From Candidatus Gastranaerophilales bacterium (GTDB taxonomy: Bacteria; Cyanobacteriota; Vampirovibrionia; Gastranaerophilales; Gastranaerophilaceae): a DNA stretch of 64,000 bases. Below the pieces are notes generated by a model, which was not told where the DNA came from, searched no databases, and saw only the letters and a list, made by a program, of their open reading frames with translations. Within the stretch, counting starts at the first letter, position 1; each line of letters opens with the position of its first letter. The translations under genes were made by a program, and so were the position numbers. The stretch is taken from positions 49,221-113,220 of the forward strand of contig CALUTL010000005.1 in the NCBI GenBank assembly GCA_944323655.1, written 5' to 3'. Shown piece after piece: positions 20,817 through 30,600 of the stretch.

Positions 20817-21974
20817 ATGGAATTAACAGGATTAAAAATTTTCAAATATCTACCTGCTGCCCGAAAGGCAGAAAATTCCAACTGCAAAAAATGCGGATTT
20901 CCGACTTGCATGGCTTATGCCTTAAAACTTGCAAAAGGAGAAACGGAAGCTGAAAAATGCCCGTTTTTTCCTGAAGAACTTAAAAATTTAGTCGAACAAT
21001 CAAACAAAATTGCACAAAAAACAATTGAAATTAAAGAGTTAAAAATCGGAGGAGAAAATGTTCTTTTTCGTCATGAAAAAACTTTTCTTAACCCGACAGC
21101 ACTTTGTGTTTTGGTAAATTGCGAAGATAAAGATTTTGATAAAAAATTAAAACAAATTTTTGATTTTGAAATAAATATTTTGAATAAATCCAAAAGAATT
21201 GACTTGATAGTTTTAAAAAATTCAACTGCTGAAAAAGTTAAAAAATTACAGGAACAATTTACCAAAAATCAGATAATAACTTTTGAAGAATTCAAAAAAC
21301 TGCCGATAAAAATAATTGAGGATAAAAATTTCACTCAAACAGCACAGGAATTGAAATTAACAAGAGAAAAAGCCGTAAAGGAAAAAGCCGAAGAATATTC
21401 AAACCCTGTTTGCGTATATTTTCCTGCAGTTTTGCAACAAAATTTCAATGAATTAAGCGCAAAAGCTTCGTTTTACATTTGCAAATATGCAAATATGCTA
21501 TTATTTGAAGATTTGAATGAAAGTTTTATGGCGTCACTTATGCTGTTAAGAGAAAATATTTTTACGGATCCGAGAAAACCGCTAAAAGTAGAGCCAAAAA
21601 TTTACGAGTTTAACGGCGGAGACGAAAATGCGCTTATATTTTTAACGACAAATTTTGCTCTTACATTTTTTGCAGTTGCAAATGAATTGGAAAAACTTCC
21701 GCGCCCTTCATATTTGATAGTAACGCCCGCAGACGGCATGAGCGTTTTAACTGCCTGGTCAGCAGAAAAATTTACAGCCCAAATGGTTGTGAAAACTTTA
21801 AAGAATTACGATCTTGCATCAAAAGTTAAAACCAGAAAAATAATAATTCCGGGGCTTTTGGCGCACATGAAAAAAGAATTGCAAACAGAAATAAATAACT
21901 CCGGCTTGGATTTTGAAATTGTAATCGGTACGATTGACGCTTGTGAAATCGCTGAATTTGTAAAAAAATTTTAG
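20817..21974 (+). CDS. acsC: Corrinoid iron-sulfur protein large subunit (AcsC type)
   Basis: A 385-residue protein. The N-terminus (MELTGLKIFKYLP) and the four-cysteine cluster motif NCKKCGFPTCMAYALKLAKG ... KCPFF match the [4Fe-4S] domain of AcsC/CdhE. LFRHEKTFLNPTAL and the C-terminal corrinoid-binding part (TPADGMSVLTAWSAEKFTAQ, RKIIIPGLLAHMKKEL, GTIDACEIAEFVKKF) also match. The central barrel (about 120-280) is shorter and diverged relative to the roughly 445-residue acetogen protein. With the preceding gene it should form a methyl-carrying corrinoid protein; the donor and acceptor are not encoded here. Confidence 0.85.
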   Translation: MELTGLKIFKYLPAARKAENSNCKKCGFPTCMAYALKLAKGETEAEKCPFFPEELKNLVEQSNKIAQKTIEIKELKIGGENVLFRHEKTFLNPTALCVLVNCEDKDFDKKLKQIFDFEINILNKSKRIDLIVLKNSTAEKVKKLQEQFTKNQIITFEEFKKLPIKIIEDKNFTQTAQELKLTREKAVKEKAEEYSNPVCVYFPAVLQQNFNELSAKASFYICKYANMLLFEDLNESFMASLMLLRENIFTDPRKPLKVEPKIYEFNGGDENALIFLTTNFALTFFAVANELEKLPRPSYLIVTPADGMSVLTAWSAEKFTAQMVVKTLKNYDLASKVKTRKIIIPGLLAHMKKELQTEINNSGLDFEIVIGTIDACEIAEFVKKF

Positions 21975-22014
21975 ATTATAAAAAATTGACTTTTCGTTAA
22001 AATACATTACAAAG

Positions 22015-22044
22015 TTGAAACGGTGTGAAAAAAAATATTATACT
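22015..22044 (+). promoter_or_regulatory. Candidate promoter of the export-gate operon
   Basis: TTGAAA (22015-22020), an 18-bp spacer and TATACT (22039-22044), placed 51 bp before the first gene of the SpoA-FliO-P-Q-R block. Confidence 0.5.
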
Positions 22045-22094
22045 GTATCAGAGGGAAATTATACATTTCTTAGTTTAAAGGGATAGCCAAAATA

Positions 22095-23312
22095 ATGGAA
22101 AATATCTTACAAGCACTGGAGCATACCAAAATACCGGTCAGCGACAATTTATACGCAGAATACGACTGGTTTAAAAAAGTTTTTCCAATCGCAGCTCAAA
22201 AATCGAGCGACGGATTTTTCCTGCCCGGATTCAGATTTGAACTTGTTGCGGTAAGCAAAAATATTAACCTTTTAATGACGAAAGAACCCTATTTTGTAAC
22301 AAAAATCAGGATAGACAAACTATATGATATGTTCTTTAGAATTTCCTCAAAAACAGTCGGGATGCTGCTTGAAAAAGCACTCGGCAGAGGCAATCGTTCC
22401 TTTAACATAAACAGAATGACCGACTTGGAAGGCGAAGTTTTAACGGCGTTTAATGATTACATGTTTAGAATAATGGCTAAATTCCTTACCCCAACCCCTG
22501 TTGTAAACATTAAACGTACGAATTTTGATATGATACACCTGACTTTTATCGTGAAAAATAAAGAGGACGGAGAAGCCGGCAAATTTATCATATCAATTCC
22601 CTCAGTAAGACTCGAAGCAAATAAAGTTATCTCGACGGAAGACAAATTTGAATATTCAGACTTTTACCAATGCCCGATAAAGGCAAAAATCCAAATAGGA
22701 TCAACAAGATTTACGGTAAAAGAGATGAAAGAGCTTGCAGCGGAAGATATTATTTTTCTTGAAAACAGCAGGCTTGATATGATGAGATTCATATTAAAAG
22801 ATTACGAAAAAGACTTTAACATAAACCCGAATATGGGACTAGAACATCCGCTTGACGGGGACGGAGGATATAAAATGGACGAAAATACCGAAAATACAAA
22901 TACTTTATGGGACAGTATCGAAGTCGATATGTACGCAGAATTTGATCCCGTAAAGATAACTCTCGGCAATTTAAAGAAGATAGAAGAAGGGCTTGTGGTA
23001 GATATTGCGGCACTTTACGACAATAAAGTAACACTAAGAGTCGAAAACAAAGTTATCGGCCATGGCGAGCTTGTAATAATAAACGATCGCTACGGAGTAA
23101 AGATTTCCGATATTGTAGAAAAAGGTCAGCAGGAAGTTGAAGATATGCAAAATGCCCAACAAGCATCACCGATTCAACAGCCATCACCTCAAATGCAGCA
23201 GGCACAAGCACCGGAAGCTCCGGCAGAACCCATGCCTGCCCCTGAACCGCAAGAGGGAGGAGAAGAAGAATTTGATTACAGTGATTTTGAACTTGAAGAT
23301 GAAGATATTTAA
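22095..23312 (+). CDS. C-ring-like protein with two SpoA domains (FliM/FliN or SctQ type)
   Basis: A 405-residue protein. Residues 1-170 resemble the FliM middle domain (KALGRGNRSFNINRMTDLEGEVL). Two consecutive SpoA-like domains follow: 192-245 (CPIKAKIQIGSTRFTVKEM ... AEDIIFLENS) and 271-342 (SIEVDMYAEFDPVKITLGNL ... GHGELVIINDRYGVKISDI). A Gln/Pro linker and a very acidic tail end the protein. It lacks the N-terminal CheY-binding peptide of FliM. Double SpoA domains are typical of injectisome SctQ, but the neighbouring fliO is a flagellar trait. Likely the cytoplasmic ring or cargo-sorting platform of the export system encoded next to it. Confidence 0.75.
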   Translation: MENILQALEHTKIPVSDNLYAEYDWFKKVFPIAAQKSSDGFFLPGFRFELVAVSKNINLLMTKEPYFVTKIRIDKLYDMFFRISSKTVGMLLEKALGRGNRSFNINRMTDLEGEVLTAFNDYMFRIMAKFLTPTPVVNIKRTNFDMIHLTFIVKNKEDGEAGKFIISIPSVRLEANKVISTEDKFEYSDFYQCPIKAKIQIGSTRFTVKEMKELAAEDIIFLENSRLDMMRFILKDYEKDFNINPNMGLEHPLDGDGGYKMDENTENTNTLWDSIEVDMYAEFDPVKITLGNLKKIEEGLVVDIAALYDNKVTLRVENKVIGHGELVIINDRYGVKISDIVEKGQQEVEDMQNAQQASPIQQPSPQMQQAQAPEAPAEPMPAPEPQEGGEEEFDYSDFELEDEDI

Positions 23313-23368
23313 TTTCGATTTCACAAAAAGGTATTTAAAAATCAACTTAGCAAGATAGAGGATAGATT

Positions 23369-23878
23369 ATGGGAAGTTACATTTTAAATTTCGGGGTATA
23401 CACAATGGCAATGTGCGGACTTATATTCTTCGCATTATTTGTGTATAAAAAATTCTCAAGCGGAAATTTCGGTATCAGAAGCTCAAATTTTTTAAATATT
23501 GAAGACACGCTTGCACTTGCGCCAAGGAAAATGCTTTACGTAATAAGAGCCGGCAAAGAAAGATTTTTAGTAGCATCAGATGCAGACAAAACTTCTCTAA
23601 TCTCAAAATTGGAAGATAATAACAATCAAACAAACAACTTTTCATCAAATTTTGATAAAGAACTCCTAGCAGCAGCAAACACCGTTTACAGACCGTCAAA
23701 CCTTGACAAAAAAGTTGCCAATATAAATCAAGCATCTCCAAGAGAACAATTCGCACACGAATCAGAAAACGCTAATTCTCAATCCGGAATTGATGATTTG
23801 CCTGAGATTAAAGCATTTCCAAAAAATGAGAAAAAGCCAAATAACGTACTGAAAAGCATGGTAAACAAAATAAAGTAA
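23369..23878 (+). CDS. fliO: FliO-like export apparatus protein
   Basis: A 169-residue protein with one N-terminal membrane helix (about 8-27), then a short beta-rich segment, LNIEDTLALAPRKMLYVIRAGKERFLVASDADKTSLISKL, which follows the FliO pattern ('l..l.pk..l.vv.vg.e.lLvG'). The rest is polar and probably disordered. FliO helps assemble the FliP ring. Its place directly before fliP is the classical flagellar order. The family is poorly conserved, so position carries much of the weight. Confidence 0.75.
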   Translation: MGSYILNFGVYTMAMCGLIFFALFVYKKFSSGNFGIRSSNFLNIEDTLALAPRKMLYVIRAGKERFLVASDADKTSLISKLEDNNNQTNNFSSNFDKELLAAANTVYRPSNLDKKVANINQASPREQFAHESENANSQSGIDDLPEIKAFPKNEKKPNNVLKSMVNKIK

Positions 23879-23903
23879 AAGTAACGAAATGAAGGTATAA
23901 TAA

Positions 23904-24545
23904 ATGGATTCCGTAATAAAAGATATAAATCCCGTAATACAAATGCTGATAGTGATGACATTATTTTCACTATTACCGTTTGTATTTTGCTGTATGACAA
24001 GTTTTTTAAGATTTGTGGTAGTCTTTTCAATGCTAAAAACCGCAATGGGAACCCAGCAGGTGCCTCCGTCAATCGTTATAATCGGACTTTCCATTATATT
24101 AACCTTTTTTACAATGGGCTCAACATTTCAGAAAATGTACGATATGGGAAATGTACCATACCAGCAAAATCACAACATAATTGAGGCCGTAAGCGAAGGC
24201 TCAAAACCATTAAAAGAATTTATGATGAAACAAACCCGAGAAAGTGACCTTGCATTTTTTGTAGAACTTTCTCAAAAAACTCCGCCGAAATCTCCGGAAG
24301 AAATTACCATCTGGCAAGTGGCACCTGCATATATCATAAGCGAATTAAAAACAGCTTTTGAAATCGGATTTATCATATTTGTACCGTTCATTGTATTAGA
24401 CTTGGTTGTTGCAAATATACTTCTTGCCTTAGGTATGTTTATGTTATCACCGACAATTATTTCGCTTCCTTTTAAGCTGCTTATATTTATTGCGGTAGAC
24501 GGCTGGGCGCTAATTGTTCAGGGGCTTGTCACAAGTTACAACTAA
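23904..24545 (+). CDS. fliP: Flagellar/type III export gate protein FliP
   Basis: A 213-residue protein with four membrane helices. Recognisable stretches are MTSFLRFVVVFSMLKTAMGTQQVPP, the soluble loop ending in QVAPAYIISELKTAFEIGF, and LLALGMFMLSPTIISLPFKLLIF with VDGWALIVQGLV at the end. It is shorter than E. coli FliP (about 245) and lacks a cleaved signal peptide. Five FliP subunits form the base of the export gate with FliQ and FliR. Confidence 0.93.
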   Translation: MDSVIKDINPVIQMLIVMTLFSLLPFVFCCMTSFLRFVVVFSMLKTAMGTQQVPPSIVIIGLSIILTFFTMGSTFQKMYDMGNVPYQQNHNIIEAVSEGSKPLKEFMMKQTRESDLAFFVELSQKTPPKSPEEITIWQVAPAYIISELKTAFEIGFIIFVPFIVLDLVVANILLALGMFMLSPTIISLPFKLLIFIAVDGWALIVQGLVTSYN

Positions 24546-24564
24546 GAATTTTAAAGGAAATAAT

Positions 24565-25056
24565 ATGATAGAAGTTTTAGCTGAATATTTGTCAAAAGGA
24601 TTTATAACGATGCTTGCGATCTCAATGCCCTGCGTGCTTGTAGCAGCAGGAATAGGTCTTGTAGTCGGTATTTTGCAAGCGGTTACGCAGGTACAGGAAC
24701 AGACAATTGCCGCAGCACCTAAAATTTTGGGGGTATTTTTGATTATTATAATCGGCGGGTTCGGCTTTATCAGAATGCTTACAAACCTTTTTTACGAAGG
24801 CATGGCGCTTGCCTTTAACGGAGTTACCAAAAACGACAATTATGTTTTATCAAGCGACTATTACAAATACACATCTCCGTTCAAGGGGGAAATGCAGGAC
24901 AGATTTAAAGACAGCACAAATATTGATTACATTATGCGTCATCCGGGCAAAATTCCGTTTATCAACAATCAAGAACGCTTAAAGGATTCGCCTGCGAATA
25001 TGATGCCTAACCCGAAACCTGACTTTACGGAAACTACAACAATTATTGGGAGATAA
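24565..25056 (+). CDS. fliQ: Export gate protein FliQ with an unusual C-terminal extension
   Basis: The ATG at 24565 is chosen: AAAGGA lies upstream, and an earlier in-frame start lies within fliP. Residues 1-88 are a normal FliQ with two helices (AISMPCVLVAAGIGLVVGILQAVTQ split around residue 30, and the FLIIIIGGFGFI helix). Canonical FliQ ends there, but this protein continues for about 75 polar residues (Tyr-, Asp- and Pro-rich). FliQ forms the outer layer of the FliPQR gate. The extension is probably cytoplasmic or periplasmic depending on topology and has no recognisable domain. Confidence 0.88.
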   Translation: MIEVLAEYLSKGFITMLAISMPCVLVAAGIGLVVGILQAVTQVQEQTIAAAPKILGVFLIIIIGGFGFIRMLTNLFYEGMALAFNGVTKNDNYVLSSDYYKYTSPFKGEMQDRFKDSTNIDYIMRHPGKIPFINNQERLKDSPANMMPNPKPDFTETTTIIGR

Positions 25057-25064
25057 TTTTTTAA

Positions 25065-25847
25065 ATGGAAACAATTTATGTTGAATTAATGAAAATGTTT
25101 CCTCACCTGAATGCGGCATTAGCAACAGGTATATATATTTTTGCAAGATTACTCGGATTTTTCCGTTTTGCTCCAATTTTTAACAAAAAAGAAGTTCCGG
25201 GAATGGTCAAAATTTGTCTGGCGCTTCTTTTCACCTTTATAATCGGCCCTTTTTTAAGGCCGGATACATTAGCCGGAACAACGGATTCTTTTATACTTTC
25301 TATTCTTTTAAACTTTGCGGTAGGCGCCATGATAGGTTATCTTGCACAGTTAATTTTGCTTGCGGTTGACGCAGGTGCCGATATGATTAATATGCAGATG
25401 GGGCTTTCATCAGCTATGGTTCTTGACCCGACAACTTCAAGTCAGGTTTCTATTTTAACAAGAGTTATGTCGCTTTTGGGAGTTTTGATTTTTATGCACA
25501 TAGGTGGCGTTTATTGGCTTGTAAGAGCGTTTTTGAGAAGCTTTGAGATATTTCCGCTTTTTGCGACAAGCGTCCCTTTAAAAGAGCTTGTGAATATGAA
25601 TTATCTAATTAAAATGAGTTCAAACGTTCTTTTTATGGGGCTTCAAATTGCCTCACCCGTTCTTCTTGCAACTTTAGGGCAAGACATAATTCTTGGTGTA
25701 ATCTCAAAAACAGCACCGCAGGTTAACGTATTTCAGTTAAGCTTCCTATTTAAACCTGTTTTTGGTGCAGCGATTATGGTATGGATTTTGCCGATGCTTC
25801 TGGATGTAATTTCAAACTATTTCCTGACTTATGCTAACATTTTTTAA
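25065..25847 (+). CDS. fliR: Export gate protein FliR
   Basis: A 260-residue protein of standard FliR length with six or so membrane helices. Typical stretches are LNAALATGIYIFARLLGFFRFAPIF near the N-terminus, GAMIGYLAQLILLAVDAGADMINMQMGLS in the middle and ALLILGVISKTAPQ-like 'DIILGVISKTAPQVNVFQL' before the end. It closes the FliP-FliQ-FliR gate. flhB and flhA, which often follow, are absent from the window. Confidence 0.93.
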   Translation: METIYVELMKMFPHLNAALATGIYIFARLLGFFRFAPIFNKKEVPGMVKICLALLFTFIIGPFLRPDTLAGTTDSFILSILLNFAVGAMIGYLAQLILLAVDAGADMINMQMGLSSAMVLDPTTSSQVSILTRVMSLLGVLIFMHIGGVYWLVRAFLRSFEIFPLFATSVPLKELVNMNYLIKMSSNVLFMGLQIASPVLLATLGQDIILGVISKTAPQVNVFQLSFLFKPVFGAAIMVWILPMLLDVISNYFLTYANIF

Positions 25848-25866
25848 TTAAAATTTTAAGCCGTGA

Positions 25867-25872
25867 TATAAT
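25867..25872 (+). promoter_or_regulatory. -10 element of leaderless hemW
   Basis: Extended -10 TGaTATAAT with the hexamer at 25867-25872, six bases before the ATG at 25879 and with no ribosome site. It gives hemW a promoter independent of the export-gate operon. Confidence 0.6.
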
Positions 25873-25878
25873 TTTTGT

Positions 25879-26961
25879 ATGACAAAAAGTGCTTACATTC
25901 ATATACCCTTTTGCAGGCAGAAGTGCCGATATTGTTCTTTTATCTCGTTTGCCGAACCGGATTTGATTGAAGATTACCTTGAAGCACTTGAAAAAGAAAT
26001 TCATCAATTTTATAAAGAAGAACATCTTGACACACTTTATCTTGGCGGCGGAACCCCCTCTCTTTTAACTCCTGTACAAGTAAAAAAAATCCTATCTCAA
26101 TTTAAATTCAATGAAAATACAGAAGTCACAATGGAGCTAAATCCGGAGCATATAAGTGAAGAATATTTGTCGGAAATTAAAAAAACAGGAATAAACAGAT
26201 TGAGTATCGGCTGCCAGAGTTTTGACGATGAAATTTTGAAAATCATCGGACGCAAACATTCCTCTAAAGATGTTGAAAACGCTGTTAGTTTTGCGAAAAA
26301 CGAGGGGTTTAGAAATATAAATCTTGATTTTATATACGGCTTGCCGAAACAAACGCTCAAAAGTTTTACGGACGACTTAATCCACGCCAAAAATCTGGGT
26401 GTCAGCCATATTTCTCTGTACGGGCTAAAAATTGAAGAAGGGTGTTACTTTTATAAAAACCCTCCGACTGAAATTGCCGACGAGGAACTTCAGTCCGAAA
26501 TGTATCTTAGCGCAATTAAAACTTTAAAAGATTTTGAACATTATGAAATAAGCAACTTTGCAAAATCAGGATACTTTTCACGCCACAACCTCAATTACTG
26601 GAACAATGAAAACTACTACGGCTTTGGAGTTGCAGCTCACGGTTATGAAGGAAATACCAGATATTCAAATCAGGAAAATTTAAAAAATTATATTCTAAAT
26701 CCGCTCGAAAAAAATAAAACTCACACACTTTCAAAACAAGAACAACTGGAAGAAGAAATTTTTCTTGGTTTCCGACGAAAATCAGGGATAAATTTTAAAG
26801 AAATTAACAAAAAATTCGGAATAAATTTTGAAGAAAAATATTCAAAAATTCTCTCAAAATATTATAAAACCTCTCACCTTGAAAAAACGCTCTCCGGCTG
26901 CAAATTGACCGTTGAAGGAATTCTTGTAAGTAATTATATATTATCAGATTTTTTGGAATAA
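25879..26961 (+). CDS. hemW: HemW-like radical SAM protein
   Basis: A 360-residue radical SAM protein. The cluster motif is CRQKCRYCSF (CxxxCxxC) after AYIHIPF; LYLGGGTPSLL, MELNPEH, RLSIGCQSFDD and the C-terminal HemN-like region (HNLNYWNNENYYGFGVAAHG) fit HemW. HemW was long annotated as oxygen-independent coproporphyrinogen III oxidase, but characterised members lack the extra cysteine after the motif and act as heme chaperones. Here the residue following the motif is Ser-Phe, in agreement with HemW. It seems to have a leaderless mRNA. Confidence 0.92.
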   Translation: MTKSAYIHIPFCRQKCRYCSFISFAEPDLIEDYLEALEKEIHQFYKEEHLDTLYLGGGTPSLLTPVQVKKILSQFKFNENTEVTMELNPEHISEEYLSEIKKTGINRLSIGCQSFDDEILKIIGRKHSSKDVENAVSFAKNEGFRNINLDFIYGLPKQTLKSFTDDLIHAKNLGVSHISLYGLKIEEGCYFYKNPPTEIADEELQSEMYLSAIKTLKDFEHYEISNFAKSGYFSRHNLNYWNNENYYGFGVAAHGYEGNTRYSNQENLKNYILNPLEKNKTHTLSKQEQLEEEIFLGFRRKSGINFKEINKKFGINFEEKYSKILSKYYKTSHLEKTLSGCKLTVEGILVSNYILSDFLE

Positions 26962-26991
26962 AACTTTCATCCAAGAAGACAAATTCTAAAT

Positions 26992-27023
26992 AAAAAATCC
27001 GCCTTGAAAAAAGCGGATTTTTT
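26992..27023. terminator. Bidirectional rho-independent terminator
   Basis: AAAAAATCCGC (26992-27002) and GCGGATTTTTT (27013-27023) around a 10-base loop, between the convergent hemW and the hypothetical gene at 27049. Confidence 0.88.
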
Positions 27024-27048
27024 ATTATTTAAGAAAACTTTGTTATGA

Positions 27049-27483
27049 TTATTTTGAAGCTCCTTCAGCAGCTTCTTCAGCGGCTTCGCCTGCTTTTTTG
27101 CCGAACCATTTGCCAAGCGTATTGTCGTAAGTTTTAACAGCAGACTCACCGATTGCATAGAAGAAGTTTTTACATTTTTGAGTAATACCTTCTGGAGCTT
27201 CAATTTTGGTCCACTGCGAACCTTTACGTCCGACAGCATAACCTAAGCCGATCCAAACAAGAGCAAGCGCACCGATTACACCTGCAATAATCTTACCTGT
27301 ATTATTTTTTTCCTTTTCAGGTTTGTTAGAAAGAATGGCTTCATCAGCCTTCGGCTGCTGTTGTGCAGCTGTCTGAGCGGGTGCAGCAGATGAAAACTTA
27401 CCGGGATCACTAATTAACGAATTTAAATCTTTTTGAGCACCAGTCTCACCGCGGAAACTAACACTTGAAACAGCACTTATCAT
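27049..27483 (-). CDS. Small single-pass membrane protein, function unknown
   Basis: A 144-residue protein with an N-terminus MISAVSSVSFRGETG, an Ala/Gln-rich stretch, one membrane helix (about 63-82, GKIIAGVIGALALVWIGLGYAV) and an Ala/Glu-rich C-terminus. The family is unknown. A strong ribosome site (AAGGAGG) precedes the ATG, and AGTGTGTATA lies about 20 bases upstream, like several other hypothetical genes here. Confidence 0.75.
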   Translation of the reverse strand: MISAVSSVSFRGETGAQKDLNSLISDPGKFSSAAPAQTAAQQQPKADEAILSNKPEKEKNNTGKIIAGVIGALALVWIGLGYAVGRKGSQWTKIEAPEGITQKCKNFFYAIGESAVKTYDNTLGKWFGKKAGEAAEEAAEGASK

Positions 27484-27668
27484 GAGAAAACCTCCTTATA
27501 TATACACACTTGCTTTATTTTTATCAACACTAAAATAAAACCTAAACAAGATTAATTTTGTCTTAAAAAAATTATTTTTTCAATATTTGTTACAAAACTT
27601 TACATAAAAAATGGAATATTTTAAATTCCCGTGTCATCTTATATAACAAGAGGGAGGAAAATAAGATA

Positions 27669-30600
27669 ATGGCAGGACAGGAAACACTAATTTACATTGA
27701 AGAAAATGACAAAAAAGAAGCGGGAATAAACGCAAGACATTTTGCAAAAGAGGATGTTCAAAATCGCGCTTATTACAATACCTTAGGCGCGCAATTGATA
27801 AAGAAATTCTTAGCAAGCGAAAATGTTGATGCAACAAACACTTATAATATTCATACGATAAAAAAAGTTCTTGAAGAATTGGATATTTCAGACATCATGC
27901 TAGGAAATATTCACATCGAAGTTCGAGTTATTTTCAATGAGAATTTTATATTTATCCCGAAAAGCCATTTTCAATATGAAATTTTACCTGACATATATCT
28001 TGTTCTTTTAATGTCAAATGATAAAAAATATGTAAAATTTATGGGATTTTTTGAACCCAAACTTATCAACAAAAACAATCAAAATGAAGACTATTATTTT
28101 ATAGAAAAAGAAAAATTAACACCTGCCTCAAATCTAAAAGAATACATTGAAAATTTCAAAGGAAATACGGAACAACCCCTTTCGGATGAAGAAATTGACA
28201 CATCCGACATGCTGATTCTGTCAATGATAGACCATGACATAACGGAACAGGAAAAGAAAACTCTTCTTAAAAATCTTGTAAAATCCGCAAAATTAAGAGA
28301 CAGATTTATAGAATTTGAGAATTTTGAAGCGCTTTCATACCGAGCAGAGCAATCTTCAGAAATCAAAAAAACAGAATTTGAATCAGGTTATCCATCTCTG
28401 GAAGTTGCAGCAGCAGCAACAGCTGAAGCATTGGAACAGCTTGACATTGCCGGAAGCGCCAACACGCAAAATTTACCGGATGAAAATGAAATAATAAACG
28501 GTTTTACAAATTTAGAAAGGAATATACCGGATTTAACCCCTGATGAAAGCAGCACAGAAACCGCAAACACTTCAGTTGATGATATGCTAAGCGAACTTAC
28601 AGATTTTTCCGACTTAACGGAATTAACGGGAGATGAGGTTATGAACAGACAAGAAACCGTAACCAAACCTTCTGATGATGAAATTTCAATAGACGATTTT
28701 TCCGTTGAAAACACTACCGCTGCGCCCTCTACGGAAACATTCCAAAATCAGCCTGCCGAAGACGTCTCAACAGAAGATTTTGATTCTTTGACAATGGATT
28801 TTAACGACATTGTTGAGGATAATATCGCAGAAATAAATGAACAAGCCTCTGTTTCAGGGATAATAGAACAGCAAAACACACCTGAAACACTAAATTTTGA
28901 CGAGATAATGCCTCTTGAAACCTCAAAAACAGAAACACCGGCTGATACAGTTTCGCAAGAGGAAACTTCCGCCGAAACTGTTGACTTCAGTGTTTTAGAA
29001 GATATGACAGCAGTTCAGCCGGAGGACAAAATTACAGATTTAGAAACAGAAACACAAACTCCAAATACCATGGATTTTGATGATATTTCAACAGATTCCG
29101 AACTTACGGACATAGCTCCCGAAATAATTGAACCTGAAAATCAAACACCCCCGGAAAACGAAGTTGTAGATTTTGAAAATCTTTCAACACCATTAACAGA
29201 AAATACCGAAGAAGAAGAAACAGCTTCTGCAAAACCGGAAGATACAGCGACAATTCAACCATCAGAAGATATTTCAGAGGAACCGGAGTTATTGTTTGAG
29301 GAACCGTTGCAGGAATTATCATTTGATGATACAGAACTGACACTTGAGGAACCTCTTCTTGATATAGCAGAGGAGGAAGAAAAAGACACGCCGGTTCAAA
29401 CAGAAGAACCCGCCAAAATGTCAACAACAGAAACAGACACATCTGAGCTGGAAGATTTTGACAGTCTTGTATTACAGGACGAAAAAGCACACGGTATAGA
29501 AAGAGAAGAAAAAACAGTTGAAAATTCTCTCTCAACAGAGCCGTCAGAGATTTTGCCTGAAGATATAGAGCTTGACAAAATGCTTGCAGAAGAAAACTTA
29601 ACCGAACTTGCAGACACAGCTGTAGAACCGTTATCAAACGAAGCGGCACTTGAAAATACAGATACAAAAGAACAATCTGCCGATAATTTAACACCGACAG
29701 AAGAAGTTCCGACAGCAGAAGCTACGTCAAATGAAGAAATTTCGGAAGTTGCAGCTGAATCTGAAGAATCCGCAGAGCCTGAATCAACTTTACAACCGAC
29801 AATTCCGCCTCTAATGGAATCAGAAGATCAATCCGTTGAAAATTCAGAGGATACAATAACCGACTTAAATCTTGATGCTGACGAAATTGAGAAATCAACA
29901 GTAACAGATGATATAGCAGGAGTAGAAGGATTTGATGATACTCAAAACACCACCGATCTATCCGCAGATGAACTAATTTCACAAATTGATGATTTACTTG
30001 GAACTCAAGAGCAAGGAGAAACATCAAATGCTGAAACTTCAGCCTCAGAGGAATTGCAAGAAGAATCCTCCGACAAAGATGATAAACTTGAAATGCTATT
30101 CAACAATCAAAATTATGATATAGATAGTACCACGAATAATTTTAACGAAGAGTTTGAAACCGACACCAATGATGATACTCCGAATTATACAGGCGCAAAA
30201 GCCACACAAGACAAGGGCAAACAAGCGATATTAGCAGCAGCCGTAGTTGCGGTACTTGCAATAGCAGGAGGAGCTGGCTTCTTTTTACTAAAAAGCAAGA
30301 GTTCGACAGATATCTTAGCGCAGAATCCTATAGAATCAGATGGAACAAATATTCCCGCACCTACCGAAAACCCATCGGAAGCAGACAACACGAATTTAAT
30401 GACAAATTCACCGGATATAAACGCTCAAATACCGACGCCAAAAGCACCGGATGCACAAAAGCCTTCAACCCCTGCACCAAAGGCAAAACCGACTACAAAA
30501 CAACCTGCACCTCAAGCAAAGCCGACTCCGGCAGCAGCATCAACACAGTCAAAAGCGCCAGGAAATACACCTCTGCCTTATGTAACGGTAAGAAGTCTGA

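Noticed and set aside
19937..21974. Complete Wood-Ljungdahl pathway
   Set aside because: Only the corrinoid protein subunits are present in the window.
22095..25847. Full type III injectisome
   Set aside because: Only the ring-like protein and the gate are here, and fliO points to a flagellar-type order; no needle, secretin or ATPase gene is visible.
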